From the NCBI GenBank assembly GCA_905214955.1, contig CAJMON010000024.1, positions 1 through 40,220 on the forward strand: a stretch of 40,220 nucleotides of DNA, read 5' to 3'. Each line of letters starts with the position of its first letter. Position 1 is the stretch's first letter. This DNA is from an uncultured bacterium (GTDB lineage: Bacteria > Bacillota > Clostridia > Lachnospirales > Lachnospiraceae). The translations under genes were made by a program, and so were the position numbers. The notes beneath the pieces were generated by a model. That model saw only the letters and a list, made by a program, of their open reading frames with translations, was not told the origin of the DNA and did not search any database. This document shows positions 37,843 through 40,220 of this stretch, in pieces.

Positions 37843-39336
37843 ATGAAATTAAAAACCAGGCTGATTATTACTTTTTTTGTCATTGCCTGTGTGCCGCTTG
37901 CTATGGCGGCAATCGCACTGTTTGGATTTTCACAGATCCAGATTCGTTCCATGGAGGCGAAGTTTGGAATTACAGATGTGACTTACGATACATTGTCCAA
38001 TTCCATGCAGCTGATTAACAGCATTACTTCGTCGGCATTTGAGAGCATGAAAAAAAGCGCAGATAAAGATCCGGACCGATTCCTGGATGAATCCTATCAG
38101 GAAGAGATCAATGCAAAGCTTCAGACAAGGAATTCCTATCTGATTGTAAGTCAGGAAGGGCAGATGATCTATTGCGGATCTGCCAATAATGAATCAAAAC
38201 TTTTCCAGGAGCTGCCGGAATATGGTTCCGGAAAAGAAAAGTCGGATCAGGGAACGTATATTGGAAAAGATGTTCAGGCATTTGTGAAACAGATTGATCT
38301 GCAGTTTTCTGATGGAACGACAGGCAGTGCATTTATCATTACCGGAGTAGCTGCAGCCATTCCCCAGATGAAAGCGCTGGTGCGGGATATTCTGATTGCA
38401 GTGGTGGTGATCCTGATTGTTACCGGCGCCTTGTTAAGTACCTGGATTTACCATGGCATCAGCGCTCCTATGAACCGGTTAAAAGAGGCAACGCAGAATA
38501 TCAAGGCCGGAAACCTGGATTTTGTAGTGGAAGCTTCCGGAGACGATGAGTTCAGCGAGCTGTGCAGGGATTTTGAAGAGATGCGCAAAAAGCTGGTGGA
38601 ATCGGCAGAAGAAAAAGTGTCATATGACAAAGAAAACAAAGAGCTGATCAGCAACATTTCCCATGATCTGAAAACCCCCATCACGGCCATCAAAGGCTAC
38701 GTGGAAGGTATTATGGACGGAGTGGCGGATACGCCGGAAAAAATGGACAAATACATCCGCACCATTTACAACAAGGCCAACGATATGGATCGATTGATCA
38801 ATGAACTGACCTTTTATTCCAAGATTGACACCAACCGCATTCCATATACCTTCAGCAGAATCAATGTGGCGGATTATTTTGATGACTGCATTGAGGAAGT
38901 GGGACTGGATCTGGAAGCCAAGGGCATTGACCTTTCTTATATCAACTATGCGGATAAGGATATCCTGGTAATTGCAGATGCGGAGCAGTTAAAGCGTGTC
39001 ATCAACAACATCATCAGCAATTCTGTCAAGTACATGGACAAGTCAAGAGGGTTTATCCATATCCGGGTAAAGGATGTGGGCGATTTTATCCAGGTGGAGA
39101 TTGAGGACAACGGAAAAGGTATTGCTGCCAAAGACCTGCCCAACATTTTTGACCGTTTTTACCGGACAGACGCTTCCAGAAATTCTTCCCAGGGAGGAAG
39201 CGGCATCGGCCTGTCCATTGTGCGGAAAATCATCGAAGACCATGGCGGGAAGATCTGGGCCAGCAGCAAATTAGGGGCTGGCACGGTGATGTATTTTGTA
39301 TTAAGAAAATATCAGGAGGTACCGATAGATGAGTAA
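37843..39336 (+). CDS. Sensor histidine kinase (HAMP, HisKA, HATPase)
   Basis: A 497-residue membrane kinase. Membrane helices lie at about residues 7-29 and 182-203, with an extracytoplasmic sensor region between. Then come HAMP (about 204-258), H-box LISNISHDLKTPITAIKGYV with H274, N-box VINNIISNSVKYMDK, and G-boxes EDNGKGIA and GGSGIGLSIV. The order kinase then regulator is the reverse of the system at 21128-23179. The ATG is 7 nt after AAGGAG, which belongs to repeat R2. The response regulator gene starts 8 bp inside its 3' end, so translation is coupled. Confidence 0.95.
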   Translation: MKLKTRLIITFFVIACVPLAMAAIALFGFSQIQIRSMEAKFGITDVTYDTLSNSMQLINSITSSAFESMKKSADKDPDRFLDESYQEEINAKLQTRNSYLIVSQEGQMIYCGSANNESKLFQELPEYGSGKEKSDQGTYIGKDVQAFVKQIDLQFSDGTTGSAFIITGVAAAIPQMKALVRDILIAVVVILIVTGALLSTWIYHGISAPMNRLKEATQNIKAGNLDFVVEASGDDEFSELCRDFEEMRKKLVESAEEKVSYDKENKELISNISHDLKTPITAIKGYVEGIMDGVADTPEKMDKYIRTIYNKANDMDRLINELTFYSKIDTNRIPYTFSRINVADYFDDCIEEVGLDLEAKGIDLSYINYADKDILVIADAEQLKRVINNIISNSVKYMDKSRGFIHIRVKDVGDFIQVEIEDNGKGIAAKDLPNIFDRFYRTDASRNSSQGGSGIGLSIVRKIIEDHGGKIWASSKLGAGTVMYFVLRKYQEVPIDE

Positions 39337-40018
39337 AATTCTGATCATCGAAGATGAAGAGAGCATTGCAGATCTGGAGAAAGATTATCTGGAACTCAGC
39401 GGCTTTGAAGTGGAGATCGAAAACAGAGGGGATGTAGGCCTGAAACGTGCCCTGGCAGAAGAGTTTGATCTGTTTATTCTGGATCTGATGCTTCCGGAGA
39501 TTGACGGTTTTGAGATCTGTAAGGAGATCCGAAATCACAAAAATACACCCATCATCATGGTTTCTGCAAAGAAAGATGACATTGATAAGATCCGTGGACT
39601 GGGTCTGGGGGCCGACGATTACATGACCAAACCTTTCAGCCCAAGCGAGCTGGTAGCCAGAGTGAAAGCCCATATGGCCAGGTATGACCGGCTGGTAGGT
39701 TCCAGCGCAGCCAAAAACGATGTCATTGAGATTCGCGGCATCAAGATTGACAAAACGGCCAGAAGAGTCTGGGTAAACGGCGAAGAGAAAAACTTTACCA
39801 CAAAAGAATTTGATCTGCTTACCTTTCTGGCGGAAAATCCAAACCACGTATTTACCAAAGAAGAACTTTTCAGGGAGATCTGGGACATGGAATCCATCGG
39901 AGACATTGCCACAGTTACCGTACATATCAAAAAAATCCGTGAAAAGATCGAAGTAAATACTGCGAAGCCGCAGTATATCGAAACTATCTGGGGTGTGGGG
40001 TATCGTTTCAAAATCTAA
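39329..40018 (+). CDS. OmpR/PhoB-family response regulator
   Basis: A 229-residue regulator. The receiver domain has EDEES, the phosphoacceptor D52 in FILDLMLPEIDG, S in MVSAKKD and K in MTKPFSPSELVARVK. The C-terminal winged helix shows FTTKEFDLLTFLAENPNHVF and ATVTVHIKKIREKIE with the wing IETIWGVGYRFKI. It overlaps the kinase gene by 8 bp with GGAGG upstream. Its targets and signal are unknown. A strong terminator follows 15 bp after the stop. Confidence 0.96.
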   Translation: MSKILIIEDEESIADLEKDYLELSGFEVEIENRGDVGLKRALAEEFDLFILDLMLPEIDGFEICKEIRNHKNTPIIMVSAKKDDIDKIRGLGLGADDYMTKPFSPSELVARVKAHMARYDRLVGSSAAKNDVIEIRGIKIDKTARRVWVNGEEKNFTTKEFDLLTFLAENPNHVFTKEELFREIWDMESIGDIATVTVHIKKIREKIEVNTAKPQYIETIWGVGYRFKI

Positions 40019-40033
40019 CAGTGCGCAGAAGAG

Positions 40034-40078
40034 AAGTATCGCAGCATAACTGATTCAGTTATGAAGCGGTACTTTTTT
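40034..40078 (+). terminator. Intrinsic terminator after the second two-component system
   Basis: AAGTATCGCAGCATAACTG (40034-40052) pairs with CAGTTATGAAGCGGTACTT (40056-40074) around a 3-nt loop, with a T-run to 40078. Its arms resemble the outer arms of R4. Confidence 0.9.
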
Positions 40079-40130
40079 ATTTATTCGGGCTTCATATTCA
40101 GCGTGTCGTCGGGGGTTCTGAACGCAGATT

Positions 40131-40220
40131 CTATTGTTTTGCTGCTCTCCTTTCGAATGCCTTATGCGTCTTCAGCGGAAACTGGCTCTGCTCAAATAAA
40201 CGGTCCGCGCTGGCATTTTT
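40131..40220 (-). CDS. Possible 3' end of a gene entering from the right edge
   Basis: On the minus strand the last 90 bases read 29 codons (with SADRLFEQSQFPLKTHKAFE inside) and stop at 40131. The fragment is too short for family recognition. Convergent placement against the terminator at 40034 is reasonable. A second short frame, ending ESAFRTPDDTLNMKPE at 40081, overlaps the same area, so a frameshifted or degraded gene is also possible. Confidence 0.3.
   Translation of the reverse strand, partial: KNASADRLFEQSQFPLKTHKAFERRAAKQ

Overview
The window reads as chromosome of a Gram-positive gut Clostridium of the family Lachnospiraceae, probably Blautia-like. The basis is moderate GC, strong AGGAGG ribosome sites, a DUF6062 protein, split purH genes under a ZTP riboswitch, a metK gene under a SAM riboswitch, and several dispersed repeat families of a kind common in that group. 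I see no rRNA, tRNA, CRISPR, insertion-sequence transposase or phage gene.

Layout. 0.07-1.0 kb: an EamA exporter. 1.3-10.0 kb: a LacI-controlled catabolic region with a CUT1-type ABC importer (binding protein and two permeases, no ATPase), three uroporphyrinogen-decarboxylase-fold (MtaA/CmuA-like) proteins that all keep the zinc-ligand pattern HxC...C, a cupin, and the LacI regulator. Two consensus promoters in this region are each followed at once by paired AAAACGAT boxes. 10.1-13.3 kb: a LacX-like aldose epimerase, an LD-carboxypeptidase and a MATE exporter. 13.3-15.7 kb: ZTP riboswitch, PurO-type IMP cyclohydrolase and stand-alone AICAR formyltransferase. 16-20.2 kb: ferredoxin-type aldo/keto reductase, DUF6062 protein, a MurE-like ligase and an Lrp regulator. 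20.5-26.6 kb: Maf, a response regulator/kinase pair with a downstream lipoprotein, an AEC permease and a cytidylate-kinase-like protein. 26.8-31.0 kb (minus strand): D-amino-acid aminotransferase, PxpB, PxpC, a YcsI/D-glutamate-cyclase-family protein and PxpA, behind an apparent leader attenuator. 31.3-37.3 kb: shikimate-kinase-like protein, MurA, a small unknown protein, a siroheme reductase, and SAM riboswitch-metK. 37.8-40.0 kb: a second kinase/regulator pair.

The two most interesting systems are (1) the LacI/ABC/triple-methyltransferase/cupin cluster, which looks like uptake and demethylation of an unknown methylated compound, perhaps a sugar or polyol, and (2) an operon joining D-amino-acid transamination, D-glutamate cyclisation and 5-oxoprolinase, which would make a D-glutamate/5-oxoproline interconversion route.

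The window is also rich in non-coding repeats. Four families (R1-R4 below) occupy intergenic gaps. R3 and R4 copies sit exactly inside the loops of intrinsic terminators, one R2 copy supplies the ribosome-binding site of a kinase gene, and R1 carries a short peptide frame whose two copies differ almost only at synonymous sites.
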